Below, in pieces: positions 1 to 10,948 of a DNA stretch of 64,000 nucleotides. Made by a program: the position numbers and the translations under genes. A model generated the notes under the pieces. The model did not search any database. It worked only from the letters and a program-made list of their open reading frames with translations, and was not told where the DNA came from. Every line of letters starts with the position of its first letter. The first letter of the stretch is position 1. The stretch covers positions 11,204,586 through 11,268,585 of the forward strand of contig NC_044923.1 in NCBI RefSeq assembly GCF_003576645.1, written 5' to 3'. Source of the stretch: Ipomoea triloba (lineage: Eukaryota > Streptophyta > Magnoliopsida > Solanales > Convolvulaceae).

Positions 1-153
1 TCACATTTCGATAGTGATTGTGGGGTGGAAATAGGGGGAATTTGGGCCAGATTTTGATAGTGATGATGGGCCAAAAAGTGAGGGGGTATGTTGTTGGTGA
101 AGAAGTCCAATCCAGGAGAATGAAATGTAGATCCACCTACTATTGAGTTAGGT

Positions 154-333
154 ATGTTGTTTGATGGTAATGTGCACTTTAAAAATGCAATGATAAGTTA
201 TGATGTACATAATAAAAGAGATATTTATTGGGAAAAAAATGAACCTAAAAGACTTAGAGATTATGGCTATGAAAGGCAGTTTAAAAGACTTAGAGATTAT
301 GGTCAAGAATGTCTAAACTCAAATCCAGGTAGG
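154..333 (+). pseudogene. MuDR-type transposase fragment (internally deleted)
   Basis: The open frame reads FDGNVHFKNAMISYDVHNKR, close to FDDNVQFKLAMISYVVYTKR in the MULE transposase near 50560. It then jumps directly to YERQFKRLRDYGQECLNSN, which matches YESQFKRLRDYAQECLNSN near 50950. About 115 residues between the two blocks are lost. The short motif KRLRDYG appears twice in a row (267-303), so there is a small local duplication at the deletion junction. The frame runs on to 522 but similarity ends at 333. It lacks the catalytic core and cannot be functional. Confidence 0.75.
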
Positions 334-1374
334 CATCCCATCCGTTTCCTATTTGCGCGGGTTGAAGAGCCAATGAAGGGTCATGCATTTACCAAAAGTC
401 CTATTTGCATTCATATCTCTTTGAAACCCAAGAGGCGGCCGAAGAGATTCTTCAAGCTCATCATCATCAACCCATGTGATTCTAACCTCTTCTCAATACT
501 ATATATTGGGAGGAATGGCTAGATAAATCCTTGTGGAGTTCCTTTGTTTCTTTACCTTCTCTTGCAGATCATAATGAAGCCGAAGATTCAAGGGCCAGTG
601 AATGAACAACGTATTTCTAGAAGGTTGGTTGAACAAACCAAGCAAGAGAAACTTCAGGCAAGGCGAAGTGTAAGGAGGTACACCCCTATGGACTGCACCG
701 TCTACCTGATCTTGACTATCTATTTTACCTGAATCATGTGTTTGACTACCATCCTCTATAACCACCAGAACCTCTTCCACCTCTGCCCAATTGTCCACCA
801 CCGCTGGACCATGCAAGGTTTATGTGAGAAACCTTCTCCTCATCTTCAAGCTCTAATTTTAGTAAGCTCTGATCCACTCATCTCCACCCAACCAAGAGAA
901 ATCTGAACCAAGATATGTGTCATCACCACCTCACAGCATGTCAGAAGCAAGTTGAAACACTACCTATTCCACTAATTGGAAATAGAACATATGTGAAAAA
1001 TGTTTGCTCTTATAATTCCTGAGATGTAATTAATTATAAATAAAATGTTGATCTTAGTGTTAACTCTGCTTTGGTCAAGGCAGTGTAGCTATATTTTGGC
1101 AGTGTTACTATGTTTAGACAAGGCACTGTAACTATATTTTCTTAGTATGTTTTGTCAAGGTTACTTTGTTATTTGTTTGTCCATTTTAGCTATGTTGTTG
1201 GTATGTTTTGGGAGTTTATCAACGTTTAGACAATGCAGTGTAACTAACTTCTGTTAGTTTGTTTTGGTAGGGTTACTATGTTAATGGTTTGTCAATTTTA
1301 GCTATGTTGTTGTTATGTTTTGGCAGTGTATCTATGTTACTCTCTTATCAGTTTGTCTATAAAAACCAATTTCA

Positions 1375-1519
1375 TACCATATCTATTCACAAACACCATT
1401 CTGTATACCATATCTATTCACAAACACTATTCTATATACCATATCTATTTACAAACAGCATTATGTATACCGTATCTATTCACAAACACCATTCTATATA
1501 TCATATTTATTCACAATCA
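1375..1519. repeat. 31-bp tandem repeat, about 5 copies
   Basis: Units read roughly accatatctattcacaaaca followed by ccattctgtat, with a few substitutions. The array sits in the non-coding part of the MULE relic. Long open frames on + here are by-products of the repeat. Confidence 0.85.
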
Positions 1520-1528
1520 AAGAATAAC

Positions 1529-1692
1529 CACAAATTGGATTAACAATAATAATCCATTGCATTCACTACTCAAAACCCTTTACAACTACAAATTGCATTA
1601 ACAATAAAAATCCATTGCATTCAATACTCAAAACCTTTTGCAACCACAAATTGCATTAACAATACAAATCCATTGCATTCACTGCTCAAAAG
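1529..1692. repeat. 58-bp tandem repeat, 3 copies
   Basis: Three successive units share acaaattgcattaacaata and the following aatccattgcattca. The array abuts the 3' end of the companion-gene remnant on the minus strand. A shorter, related repeat of the form aataaatggctactgcaaac lies at the equivalent place in the complete MULE (53217-53265). Confidence 0.85.
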
Positions 1693-1915
1693 CCTTATTT
1701 ACAATTAAAAAACAAAGCAAAAACCACTTCCTCTTTACATCTTTATTCTCCTTCAATTTCCTCCACTGCAATTCACTCTCAATTATTGCACGTAGAACAC
1801 CTATTTCAATCATCAAGTCACCCCTCATGCTTCTAACTAATTTCTTCAGTTCCTCCTTTTCCACATGCATTCTCACTTTCTTTCCAAACGGAAAAAATCG
1901 CACCCAAGACCCTCA
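1679..1915 (-). pseudogene. Remnant of MULE companion gene (coiled-coil/membrane exon)
   Basis: Read on the minus strand, this contains GCDFF, then KEELKKLVRSM, a charged helical stretch, and a hydrophobic end WFLLCFLIV before a stop at 1679. The order matches exon 2 of the GRF-type gene in the complete MULE: GCGFF, then EQEDLKKLVLSL, then a membrane segment. Stops and frameshifts separate the GCDFF part from the coiled coil. The zinc-finger exon is not recognisable further right. Function is unknown; it is the second copy showing that this gene travels with the MULE. Confidence 0.6.
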
Positions 1916-2212
1916 TTCGCATGCTAGATGAAGCAGAAGATGATGGCATTCTACAGTTGAGGAAGGCAGAGCTGATTCCGCTATCTAGGAGACCTGATTT
2001 CGTTAAGTGAACTGAGGAGAGAGAGTTGCATTTGTTATCTAGGGTTTGCTATTTACGGAATATAATTTAATTCCATGTCAGTATATTTATTTCCAGGTCA
2101 ACCGGTGGATTTGGCAACCAAGGGGTAACCTGCGAAAAAAGCTCATCGAACAATTTTAGGAGGTAAGTGTGCTTGATTACATTATGTTTTAGATTGGGGG
2201 GGGGGGGGTTGA

Positions 2213-2874
2213 ATTAAACACTTCGAAGTAGTAGATGGTCCTATTTGACACCTCTGCCTATAATCAATTATCCTCTAATTAGACATCTTAATTGATTATT
2301 TCCTTTCAAACTCTTTACTTATTAAGCCACCAATGATTTCCTACCTTTTATGTGTATTATAGGATTTGCATTGATGTGTGTGGAAGGTAAACAAAGAAAA
2401 TAATAATAAGAATAATAAATCAATCACATCTAAAAGAGTTAGTAATAGATAGTAAAATATAGAAGTATATGTAATCTTTGAGGTGTTATCTTTGAGTTGG
2501 TCAAATTGTTAACTTGAGTGTTCAACTATCAACATGAGCGGTCTATTGGCATTCTTGGTTTAAGCTGAACAGCTATGGACAACTTATTGATCTTGATTTG
2601 AGCCAAGCAACTATGAACAACCTATACTCGTTTACCTCAATGTGGTCCCAATTTAAAATATACTTAGTTAATCCCACTTTTACCGAATTAATCCTAAACT
2701 CACAGGGTCTGCCCCTAAAGTGACTACAGATGTAAATGTTATTCTTAAGAAGTGAATTATCATTAAAAAAAAATTGTAACTATTAGTCTATTATACATTT
2801 AATAATAAGTTACCTTTAAATACTTTTCACAATATGAAGTATTTTATTCGTTGAGAGTGAATGTAGCAATATTC
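2213..2874. other. Gene-free spacer
   Basis: AT-rich DNA after a run of 13 G at 2199-2211. No coding frame, RNA gene or element boundary could be supported. Confidence 0.6.
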
Positions 2875-2882
2875 ATCTAAAT

Positions 2883-3212
2883 CATGGCTGGATTTTGGGG
2901 CGTGCAAGATGGGCAACAATACATGGCCTCCATTTTTAGAGGGTCCAATATTTATTTTTGATCTAGCTACTTAAGAAATTAAAAAAAAAAATCTATAATT
3001 AATCATAAAACTCATCAGTTTTTTCCCAAATCACTTATCACTCCTAATAATTATGACCTAATTAATTGAGTATAGAAATATCATTCTATAAATGAAAACA
3101 AGAGTCATATATTTTACGGTATTAGTTTTAAAGATTGCGCTTATACTTTTGACATGGCCTCATTTATTTCTAAGAACGGTGCTATAGAAATTCAAAAACC
3201 GGCCCGGCCCTA
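2883..3212 (-). mobile_element. Non-autonomous hAT element (CAGGGCCGG family), copy 1
   Basis: On the minus strand it begins TAGGGCCGG and ends ...CCAGCCATG. It is flanked by 8-bp sequences differing at one base (atctaaat 2875-2882, atctcaat 3213-3220), as expected for hAT. It aligns with the element at 10949-11186 in opposite orientation: shared stretches include the GGGCCGG end, aaagtataa and catcttgcacgcccyaaaat. Copy 1 is about 90 bp longer. There is no coding capacity. Confidence 0.75.
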
Positions 3213-3317
3213 ATCTCAATTCATACATATATTTTGACTTGTACAAACCAGGCCACGACTATATAATAAGGTTTTCAAGAGGGATAGAAACGTAACCTAG
3301 GCCTAAGCTGATATTAG

Positions 3318-4350
3318 ATGAATACTAGTGGTAGACCACCATGGTCCATGGGCACCACAAGTCATGCAACTCTCGATTTGAATGTTTTGTCTTCGTTCGA
3401 GGGGTATCATAGCAGCAATACATTGTGGTTTGGCAATTGTGCACATTTGGAAATTTCTCGTATTGGTTATGCTTCGATTTCCACATCCTCTAGGTCTTTA
3501 AATCTCTAAAGTGTTTTTTTTTTTTTTAAGATAATCTCTAAAGTGTTATATGTGCCCGGTTTATCTGCTTCTTTGTTATCTGTTCAATGTTTTGCTTCCA
3601 ATAATAATGTATTTTTGAATTCCATCCTACTTTCTTTGTTGTGAAGGATCGTGTCGCCAAGGTGTTTCTACTTAAAGGTCCGAATCTGGGGGGTCTATAT
3701 TCTCTACATGTTCCTTAGCATTATGTTGCATTTCTTTTTGCTCGAGCGTCCTCTGTGGTGTGGCACAACCGCACCACAATTTTTGCATTTTGAGTCGGTT
3801 CTTGCAAGGTTGTCCAGTTAGTAAATTAGATTTTACTGTTTTTTCTTTATGTTCGGCTTGTCAATTTGACAAGTCGTCTCATTTTTCGCTTTCTCGTGTT
3901 GAGTCGTCTAGCTCAAATGTATTGGACCTGATTTATACTGATATTTGGGGCTATGCGCCTGTGTTATTTGTTGCTAATTTTCAGTATTTTGTGTTATTTG
4001 TTGATGATCATACTTGATAAACCTGGTTATATCCGTTATGTCTTAAATTTGATATTTATGTTGTGTTTGAGAATTTTCGTGCGATGGTTGAATGCTTATT
4101 TTCTCATTCAATTATGTCCATTCAGTCTGACTTATGGGTAAGTATTGCAAGCTACATTCTGTTTTTACTTCTCTTGGAATTGTGCATCGTTAATCCTATG
4201 CATACACTCATGAGCAAAATGGTTGTGTAGAGTGGTGCCATCACCACATAGTTGAGATTGGCCTCGCTCTATTGGGATTTTTCTTTCGAAGTAGCAATGT
4301 ATTTGATTAATCGTCTGCCTTTGTCTGTTCTTGGGTTTGGTAGTCCACAC
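3318..4350 (+). pseudogene. Copia protease and integrase N-terminus
   Basis: The frame at 3318-3509 reads PWSMGTTSHATLDLNVL, where an intact copia protease would have a D-S/T-G-A active site. The aspartate is replaced by glycine, so the protease is dead. The next part in another frame (about 3545-3715) keeps VPGLSASLLSV. The frame at 3760-4017 has the integrase zinc-binding CSACQFDKSSH and the core start DLIYTDIWGYAP with FVLFVDDHT, holding the first two integrase acidic positions. Beyond 4020 only broken fragments of the integrase core are seen. The frame changes several times. Confidence 0.85.
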
Positions 4351-4864
4351 TGTAAATTGTTTTAGTCACCCCCTTCTTATTATTTTCTTTGTGTTTTTGG
4401 GTGTTTGTGCTTTCCATATCTTCATTCTTATAATAAACACAAAATGAAATATAGGTCTAATCCTTGTGTGTTTTTGGGTTATCCAGCGTCCTTTTGTGGG
4501 TATTGTTGCATGGACCTACGTACGGTCTGATTTTTTAATTATCTCAATGTTCGTTTTGATGAAGGTGTCTATCTTGCGTAGTCCTCTTCTATGCAAGCGC
4601 CGGGTGTTGTTGATGAGCGACCGTGGGGGTCTAGTTCCTTGGTTACCGCTATGGTCCCTACTATGTAGCCTCCTGCTGTTGAGCAATCTAATACTCCTGT
4701 TGTTGCCGTTGCCGACTCTTCTATTTTGGTTGCTCCATCGTGGCGTCAGGTTTCTATTCCAGTATACCTGCAACGGACACATCCTATGGTGCTTCGTCAC
4801 ATGACCAGGGCAGCTACTCGGCAAATCAGGCATTGATGGTTTTGACTGATTCTATGGAGTCCAC

Positions 4865-6640
4865 TTGTTATTCTCAAGCAGTTTAGTTTTGGAGTTGCGT
4901 GAGGCAATGGATCAAGAGTTCAATGCTCTTCTGTACAATAACATGTGGTGTTTGGTTCCTAAGCGGTCGAGCATGAATATCATTGGTTGTAAGTGGGTGT
5001 CCCACGTCAAACGTAAGGCGAACGGTTCTATTGAGAGTCATAAGGCTCGTTTAGTAGCAAAAGGGTTCAACCAGGTTGCTGGTGAGAACTTTTTTAATAC
5101 TTTTAGTCATGTCGTTAAGCCTACCACGATTCAGCTTTTGTTGGCACTTACTATGTTACGTGGTTGGACTCTTCGTCAGCTTGATTTTCATAATGCATTA
5201 TTGAACGAGCACTTGCCTGAGACTGTTTATATACGTCAGCCTCTTGGTTATTTTGATCCTGTTTATCCGATGCAAGTTTGGTTGCTATAGCTCTTGTTGT
5301 ATGGGTTGAAGCAGGCTCCCCGTGCATGGTTTAAGAGGCTGCATGATTTTCTTCTTTCTGTTGGTTTTAAATCTTCTAAGACTAATGCGTCTCTTTTTCA
5401 CTATGTAGCTAATGGGTCTCAAGTGTTCTTGTTCATGTATGTGGATGACATCATTTTGATGGGAAGTGATTCTAGTTTGGTTTCTTCCTTGGTTAACCGT
5501 CTATCCTCGGTGTTTAAGATCCATGATCTTGGCTCTCCCAGTTTATCCTTGCCATAGAGACTCCTCCTGTCGATGGTGGCCTTTTGGTTTCTCAGCGTCA
5601 ATATATGGGTATTATCCTTAAACGGGTTGGTATGGTTGACTGCAAACCTCTTGCCACTCCATTATCCGTCTCTCGGTCTACCGTGTCTATTGTGGATAGG
5701 GGTGGAATATGCCAAGCCCTTTGTAGGGGCCTATGTCTGGGCCTAATTAAATCCTAGTTAGGCCTAGCTCGTTTAGTAGAAAGGCCAGATTTGAGCCAAT
5801 TTCAAAAGCCTATTTAACAAATCAGGCTCGGCCTTCAGGCCTACAGGCCTGGCCTATATATATATATATATATTCTATTTTATACCTAATATATATTTTT
5901 ATATTTACAATACAATCCAAGTATATATAATTATCAAACTCTAACCCTCCACCTCCAAAATCTCATTCTAAATTATTATTATTGCTTCTAATAATGTTGT
6001 ATGTATTCTTATTGTTTAATTTTTTTATTAACTGTTCTTACTGTCATAATATTTAATGAAATATCGCAACTTAATTATATGAGTTGATTGTTTATTATTT
6101 ATGATATTATATAGGATAACAAATAATAATACAATTGAAATTAAGTATTTTTTGTAAATTTTTTACATGTATACTTTAAAAGGCTTTAAAATTGAGGCTT
6201 TAAATAGGCTCAAAACCTATTTATGATCTATTTTGAAGCTTTTTTAAAAGCCTATATGTTAAATAGGCTTTTAAAAAGGTTTCAGGCCAGACTAGACCAA
6301 CTGTAGGCTCAGACTTGAGCCTAAAAAAAGCATACATACGGGCCCAGGCTCAGGCTCAAGCTTTAGATGTTCATAGCAGGCCCAGGCCTAAATTTCTAAA
6401 GCTCGGCTTGGCTAGCCTATTTCCACCCCTAATTCTGGAGCCGTGTGATAATTCTAGGCACTACCAAAGCCTTGCAGGTGCATTGCAGTATTTGACAATA
6501 ACTCGGCAAGATTTTTGTATGCGGTGAATCGGCTCTGTTAGCACATGCATTCTCCTACAATGGAGCACTGGGATTTTTTGAAGTGTGTCCTTCGTTATGT
6601 GAAAGGTACTTACACACGTAAGGATAATTGGCCAGATGCA
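4865..6640 (+). pseudogene. Copia reverse transcriptase and start of RNase H, split
   Basis: The reverse transcriptase reads from AMDQEFNALLYNNMW through KWVSHVKRKANGSIESHKAR and AKGFNQ to LYGLKQAPRAW and the catalytic YVDDI (about 5437-5451). A stop at 5288-5290 sits between VWLL and LYGLKQAP, and another frameshift follows IHDLGS near 5540. Coding then continues as TPPVDGG, QRQYMGIILKR and CKPLATPLSVSRSTVS to 5689. There the hAT-type element interrupts it, and SRHYQSLAGALQYLTITRQD resumes at about 6450. This ends at HWDFLKCVLRYVKGT. Confidence 0.92.
5697..6431. mobile_element. hAT-type non-autonomous element inside copia
   Basis: Terminal inverted repeats start taggggtggaa and end ttccaccccta. 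The flanks are attgtgga (5689-5696) and attctgga (6432-6439), an 8-bp target duplication with one mismatch. The interior is rich in short aggcct/aggccc and ggcttttaaa words in both orientations, so the ends can fold back. There is no transposase. Without the insert and one duplication, the copia frame continues from VSIV directly into EPCDNSRHYQS. Confidence 0.9.
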
Positions 6641-6969
6641 TCCAACCCGAAGAAACCAAGGGCCACGTAATGACCGTATACACACTTAAATTAAGAGGAA
6701 ACTACGTACTTACTTAGGCACCGCCCTATTGAAGAAGAAGCAATTATGATCGAACTACGCACTTAATGTAGGTTCCGCCATTAGAATATAGTCCGTTACA
6801 CTGAGTAAAGAGATGATATAAGCATTAGTATAAATAGTAGACTCTGAGACAAGAGAGCATGCAACACTTTGTACTCGGAACTATTAAACAATTCCTCTTA
6901 CCACATTACTCTTTTCATAAAATACTCTTCAGTAATGTTTATACCGTTATATATACATACACACACATA
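6641..6969. other. Spacer between copia relic and WW gene
   Basis: Nothing beyond the copia 3' fragment end could be identified. Part of it may be promoter of the gene at 7331. Confidence 0.45.
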
Positions 6970-6973
6970 TATA

Positions 6974-7024
<51 letters not shown>

Positions 7025-7062
7025 GAGAGAGAGATAGGTGGGGGTGGGGGGTGGGGGGTGGG
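6957..7062. repeat. (CA)n/(TA)n, (GA)n and G-tract upstream of WW gene
   Basis: Imperfect CA/TA repeat (6957-6980), a (TA)n run to about 7019, a GA run (7022-7034) and a G-tract at 7037-7062 with four runs of 3-6 G separated by single T. The last part fits the pattern of an intramolecular G-quadruplex. It lies about 270 bp upstream of the ATG at 7331 and may be in the promoter or 5' UTR. Confidence 0.85.
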
Positions 7063-7330
7063 AACATACTAGATGAAAAGATAAACGAATGTATATATCT
7101 TATCATCATATCGTAAAACAATTTAAACGTTGTATATCCAAACTTCCTAATTTTTCTCCTAACCCACCAAAAGAAAACAACAAGAACAACAACTACTACT
7201 ACATATATATAAAAATAATAATAAAAATAAAATAAAATAATAATAATAAGAAGGACAGTTTTTGGGGGTAATACTAATAAGAGCATTTTTCTCTTAAAAG
7301 GGTTGGTGAGATCGGAAATTAGAAAAAAGA

Positions 7331-8662
7331 ATGGCAGGTCCAGATATGGGTACGATAACAGCATCCTTGGAGAGATCTCTGCAGAACTGCTCGTTGAACT
7401 ACCACCGGGAAAGCAGTAGCAACGCCGACGGCGGAGCCTCCCGGATCGGCGCCGGCAGGTCTTCTTCTTCTTCATCTTCATCCGCCGCCGTCGCCGCTCA
7501 TCATACGCCGCCCAACAATTCCTCGGTGGGGGATGCAACTCTAGAACTCAATTCAGAAATCTCCATGCCTTACCATTGGGAACAATGCCTCGATTTAGAG
7601 GTATTTGCTTTACTGTTACTTAATACTAGCCCTGAATTGAACCAAGTTTTGGGGTCATCAATCTTGTGTCCTTTTCTCTCTCTCTCTCTCTCTCTCTCCT
7701 TTTCAATGTCTGCCTAGATCGCATCATTAATTGCTTCCAACCTCAGAAAAAGAAAGCAGATCTTGCCATTCTTGTGTTTTGGGGTGTTGGGTTTTTTACC
7801 CCTCTCGTTTCCTTTTCCCTAAACACCAGATAATGCAACATTTTCTTTCCTTTTCTATCTATTTATACAATATCAAGAGATGGAATGGGGTTTTGAAGCT
7901 TTTGTGTTGAAGTTTCTTGGTTGTTTAATTTCTTCTCTGTCAAAGTCCTTATGGTCTAGTGGCACTCGATGTCTCGGTTTACACTCTCAGATACATTCTC
8001 ATAGGTTCGAGTCTTAAGTGTAGGCAACTGTTGATTCTTTCTTGGTTGTTTAATTTCTTCTCTTCCAAAGACTTTCTGGTCTAATGGCAACCGGTGTCCC
8101 GGTTTACACTCCCAGATACACTATCATGGGTTCGAGTCTCAGTGGAGACAACTGTTGACTCTTTGTGTTTCTGTAGGTTGAGAAAGTAACGATAAACAGA
8201 TACTACATTGTAACAGAGTGAGTAGTACTAAAAAAATTTCTTCTTTGGGGTATATTGCAGACTGGGGAAGTATATTACATAAACTGGAGAACAGGGATGA
8301 AAGTGAAGGAGGACCCAAGAATCACGAAGGAGTACAGTAGCGGTGAGTTTTACTCTGAGGAAGATGAAGAAGAGGATGATGGTGATGGTGATGGTGACAG
8401 CTGTTATGACGACGACACAGAAGAAAGTGGGTCTTCCTCAGAAGAGTCGACTCTTTCATCTTCAAGGGATGTTCAGCGTCGCCGCCATGCAGGGAGCAGC
8501 CGGCCGGAATCTTCGACGGCGGCGACGGCGGCGGCGGTGCTTGTAGTCGCGGGTTGCAAAACCTGTTTGATGTATTTCATGGTGCCCAAAGAGGTCGATG
8601 ACTGCCCCAAATGTTGCGGTCAACTTCTCCATTTCGACCGGTCCGATAATTCCTCCCCATAG
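7331..8662 (+). CDS. WW-domain protein, CURLY FLAG LEAF 1 (CFL1)-like
   Basis: Two exons, 7331-7600 and 8261-8662, join in phase 0 to give 223 residues; the donor is GAG|GTATTT and the acceptor TTGCAG|ACT. The start ATGGCAGG follows a purine-rich leader. The N-terminus is Ser/Ala-rich with a poly-Ser run. The WW domain spans about residues 79-108: PYHWEQCLDLE ends exon 1 and TGEVYYINWRTGMKVKEDPR begins exon 2, the usual split for this family. A strongly acidic Asp/Glu/Ser stretch follows. The C-terminus has CKTC and CPKC pairs, like a small zinc ribbon. Known family: rice CFL1 and Arabidopsis AtCFL1, repressors of cuticle formation acting with the HD-ZIP IV factor HDG1. I infer a nuclear regulator of epidermis/cuticle. 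No disabling mutation is seen. Confidence 0.92.
7914..8165 (+). repeat. Tandem 125-bp tRNA-like (SINE-type) repeat in the WW-gene intron
   Basis: Two copies start cttggttgtttaatttcttct at 7916 and 8041, with a period of 125 bp. Each holds an A-box-like tggtctartggca and a B-box-like ggttcgagtc about 50 bp later, as in a tRNA-derived SINE head. The copies differ at roughly 15% of positions. There is no poly-A tail between them. They lie within the 660-bp intron 7601-8260, sense to the gene. Confidence 0.75.
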
Positions 8663-10422
8663 ATCATATTCTTTTAATTTCCTCTTCTTCTTTTTTTGGG
8701 TTTTTTTTCCTTCTAAATTTAATTTCTTGGTTCCTCTTTTAGTTTTTTCTTTCTTGGTAAGATATAAACTACTCCTGCATGTGTAGTTTGGCAATGCGGA
8801 TTTTCGTTAGTCCAGTGAAACCTAAACGGAAAAAAAAAAAAAAAATTCTTCATGCATTTTTACTAGCATCATTCTTGTATATTTTCATCGAGAAAATACT
8901 ATGTGTACTGCCATTTTCTACTCTTAATTTTTACTCCACACACAAAATCTTGAGGTATTAGTACCCGCCATATCAGAGAGTAAAATTTAGGAGTCAATGT
9001 AGCAGAACCTTTTTCATTGTGAGGAATTTCATTTTTATTCCTTCAATAATTAGTCATTTATTGAATATTTTGATTGTATTCCTCGTTGCATTTTTAGGCT
9101 AGTTTGTGAATTCTGTTGATTAATATATGTTGTTTTTGGTGGTTTTCATAAATAAATAAATAAAAGGAAATGACATTCTTGCCCACATTGGGTGAAACTC
9201 GTGCAATGTGACTACTAGTGTCCAAATTATATACCCACAGTGAAGGTACACGATTTACAAGTACATAGTATATAATATGTTAATTGATACATAATTTGGA
9301 CCGTGTCCAGATTATATACCTAAAGTGAAGGTACATAATTTACAAGTACATAGTATATAATATGTTAACTAATACATAATCCGGACCAAGGTTACAAGTG
9401 CATAATATATAACTATATAATATGTTAACTAATACATAATTTGGACCAAGGTTCACAATGTGCATCTTAATCTACAATATAATACACAATATAATTACCC
9501 TGATGGATCTTGTCTACAATATAATTTGTATGTTGGAGTTACCCTGAAATCATAACACTTGAATTACCAAGAAAGGAAAATTTTTAAAAATCACCAATAT
9601 ACCCTTAAACCACATATAAATATAAAATACTAACTCAAACTATTAATACAACATGATGAAACAAATCATTAAACTCTTAGAGAAGAACACATTTTCTGTG
9701 TACTATGCATACAATATAAAATATGTATTATATATGCATACTGCATTCGGCAACAACATATGCACTTCTTTGGTGATAATGAGTGAAATGAGATATTCTT
9801 TTCAATGGTCAAGTGTTTTTTTTTTTTTTAAATTTAAGAGAAGTGTTAATTCTTTTAAAATAGGTAAAGTAAGAGACAAATACAATATATTTATAAACTA
9901 AGAGAATTTTTTATTTTTATTTTAAAATAATTTGAAACCGAAAAGGGTAAAGATTTAATTGAATAAGTTTTATACTTATTAATGAATTTATTTTTATTGA
10001 TTTTAAGGAATTGATTCGTTAATTGACCTAGAACTTTTCAAAATAATAAACTTTAACAAATATGGGAATAACTTTTCTACTTCTTAAATTCTCAAAAAAG
10101 TTAGAACTACCCTCTATTGCTAAATGTGTTTTTTGTATCCAATTAGGAGTTTTTTGGACTTTTGATTTTTTTCCTTTTATCTGCGATTTTCTTTTATGAG
10201 TATATAATATATAAAATATAAATATGCGATCTTATTATTAGAATAGACTTTTAATTGAGATGAAACACATCATGTTATACTAGATCTCAACGAGAGGGCC
10301 AAAATTATGGATATGTAGAAGTTCATATTGTTTTTTTTTTTAAATACTACTAACTCTATTACAATGCAGTATCGTTCATAACTACTTTCTCAACCTACTG
10401 AAGCACAAGAGAAGTTCATATT

Positions 10423-10456
<34 letters not shown>

Positions 10457-10585
10457 GAGAAAGAAGTTCATATTGTTAAAACTATTACTTGCTGCAAAAA
10501 TTGTACTTGGAAACGGTATCTTTGATTACCAAAAATGAGCGGACACATTCATCGACTAATAATGACTAATAACTGAAGGGTAAAG
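8663..10585. other. Gene-free region after the WW gene
   Basis: The first 200 bp should hold the 3' UTR of the WW gene (T-rich; aataaa-like words lie further down at about 9150). Apart from the repeat array at 9219-9450 and poly-T/A runs (9819-9830, 10421-10455), I see no gene or bounded element. Confidence 0.5.
9219..9450. repeat. Tandem array of about 80-90-bp units
   Basis: Three units share acaagtacatagtatataat followed by atgttaaytratacataatt and ggacc. Similar gtacataa words recur at 24180-24230 and 26333-26850, which suggests scattered relics of one repeat type. Confidence 0.75.
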
Positions 10586-10587
10586 AA

Positions 10588-10908
10588 TAATAGGGAAAAT
10601 TATAATTTTCCGTCCTAAGTTATATGAAAATTGTAGAATTCGTTCTTTAAATGTTGATCGTGTTCAATTTTCGTCCTTAACTTATCTTTAGCGTTGCACT
10701 TTTTGTCACTTTACTAACAAAGCATTAGGAACGAAATTTGCAACTTTAGTATAATCCAGTGACGAAAAGTGAGCACGAGAAGTTAATAAAATGACGAATA
10801 GTGCAACGCTAATTATAATTTATGAGCAAAAAGTGAGAATGACCAATAATTAGAGACGAATTCTACAATTACCTTATAATTTAAAAATGAAAAGTATAAT
10901 TTCACAAA
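10588..10908. mobile_element. Fold-back MITE, about 320 bp
   Basis: The two halves are inverted copies: agggaaaattataattttcc with attgtagaattcgt on the left pairs with acgaattctacaattacctt and aaaagtataatttc on the right. gcgttgcact also recurs inverted. The whole element is a near-palindrome without coding sequence. No target duplication could be fixed, so the outer limits are approximate. Confidence 0.7.
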
Positions 10909-10948
10909 ACAATACAATTTTTTAATTTCAATATGTGTGCACTATAAT

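Larger units (their letters stand above)
1..2170 (+). mobile_element. Decayed MULE, right-hand part (left end outside window)
   Basis: Three parts match the complete MULE at 48866-54145 in the same order. Bases about 110-333 match its transposase N-terminal region. The minus-strand block 1679-1915 matches exon 2 of its companion gene. A stretch at about 2095-2165 resembles the inner part of its right inverted repeat (shared core aacctgc-aaaaaa-gct). Most of the transposase is missing, so this is an internally deleted and diverged relative, probably of another subfamily. The outer end of the right inverted repeat cannot be placed precisely. The stretch 334-1000 is not recognised. Confidence 0.65.
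3290..6660 (+). mobile_element. Decayed Ty1/copia retrotransposon (polyprotein part)
   Basis: Protease, integrase zinc finger and start of core, reverse transcriptase and the start of RNase H follow in copia order, with many stops and frameshifts. No gag, LTRs or C-terminal RNase H are found. It is interrupted by a hAT-type element at 5697-6431. Similarity ends shortly after the LRYVKGT motif near 6610. Confidence 0.9.

Noticed and set aside
1638..1931. Plus-strand open frame of 97 codons
   Set aside because: The minus strand carries the recognisable companion-gene exon; this is its antisense.
6939..7538. Minus-strand open frame of 199 codons antisense to the WW gene
   Set aside because: Low-complexity translation of TA, GA and TTC repeats (YIYIYI, RRRR); the sense gene explains the region.
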